DNA of 5,162 bases from Elusimicrobiota bacterium (lineage in GTDB: Bacteria > Elusimicrobiota > Elusimicrobia > FEN-1173), in the NCBI GenBank assembly GCA_016207625.1, contig JACQPF010000194.1, positions 1 through 5,162 on the forward strand. Direction: 5' to 3'. Shown here in pieces: positions 5,078 through 5,162 of the stretch. The position numbers were made by a program, and so were the translations under genes. Position 1 is the stretch's first letter. Every line of letters starts with the position of its first letter. The notes under the pieces are model-generated. The model made no database searches. It saw nothing but the letters and a program-made list of their open reading frames with translations, and was not told the origin of the DNA.

Positions 5078-5162
5078 GCACTATTTTATTCGGACGGTAC
5101 ACACCCTTCCGTGGCACTCCTGGCGCCCGGCGCTGGTGATGTCCTGATCATGAAGGGGGTGA

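Larger units (their letters stand above)
4612..5162. other. 551-bp region without a long gene, upstream of the scaffold gene
   Basis: No convincing long gene is seen on either strand. From left to right it holds the scaffold gene's strong SD (4620-4626), a CCTCATGAGG palindrome (4724-4733), the composite hairpin/terminator (4767-4835), a bulged hairpin (4873-4896), a possible tiny basic ORF (4913-4960, minus) and an AT-rich patch (about 5069-5090). No good -35/-10 pair for the scaffold gene was found between 4612 and 4766. The last ~90 bases could include the 3' end of an upstream minus-strand gene (two minus frames stay open from the edge into about 5080-5100). A plus-strand start (ATG at 5150) also cannot be excluded. 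Confidence 0.7.

Noticed and set aside
4935..5147. 70-aa plus-strand open frame with a hydrophobic middle
   Set aside because: It lies opposite the dominant direction, lacks a clear ribosome site, and runs across the tiny-ORF region. The hydrophobic stretch may be accidental, so it is not annotated.
5080..5162. Open minus-strand frames from the right edge, possibly the 3' end of a portal or other upstream gene
   Set aside because: Two frames stay open to stops near 5080-5100, but neither gives a recognisable C-terminus, so no frame can be chosen.

Overview
The window looks like part of the structural (late) gene cassette of a tailed double-stranded DNA phage or prophage. Every convincing gene lies on the minus strand, so the cassette reads from right to left. 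The anchor is a major capsid protein of the N4-gp56 family (2292-3446), preceded by a highly charged scaffold-type protein (3466-4611). Each full-length gene has a strong Shine-Dalgarno sequence, and the gaps between them are mostly 9-24 bp, which fits a bacterial virus transcribed as one late operon. The host cannot be named. The sequence is moderately GC-rich by eye, and the two Sec-type signal peptides would suit a bacterial host.

Order in the direction of transcription: (1) a 551-bp leader with no long gene (4612-5162). It holds a possible 15-codon basic peptide ORF, a small hairpin and a well-formed intrinsic terminator with an outer stem. (2) The scaffold protein. (3) The major capsid protein. 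(4) A 101-aa beta-rich small protein (1962-2267), a candidate decoration or minor head protein. (5) A 72-bp gap with a compact GC hairpin capped by a GAAA tetraloop, a possible weak terminator. (6) A 172-aa acidic protein made of three copies of a ~56-aa repeat (1371-1889). (7) A 126-aa protein with a signal peptide (981-1361). (8) A 314-aa protein with a signal peptide and fibre-like beta repeats (24-968). (9) The first three codons of another gene behind a good ribosome binding site, cut by the left edge.

Scaffold plus capsid plus the small beta protein form a plausible head-assembly unit, probably with the portal gene beyond the right edge (inference). The three genes after the hairpin are different: low-complexity, Thr/Ser/Val/Asp-rich, repeat-built, and two carry N-terminal export signals. 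Cleavable Sec signals on genes embedded in a virion cassette are unusual and are the most interesting feature here. They suggest products sent to the host envelope or displayed outside, rather than assembled only in the cytoplasm. No CRISPR, tRNA, rRNA, insertion sequence or recognised defence system was found.
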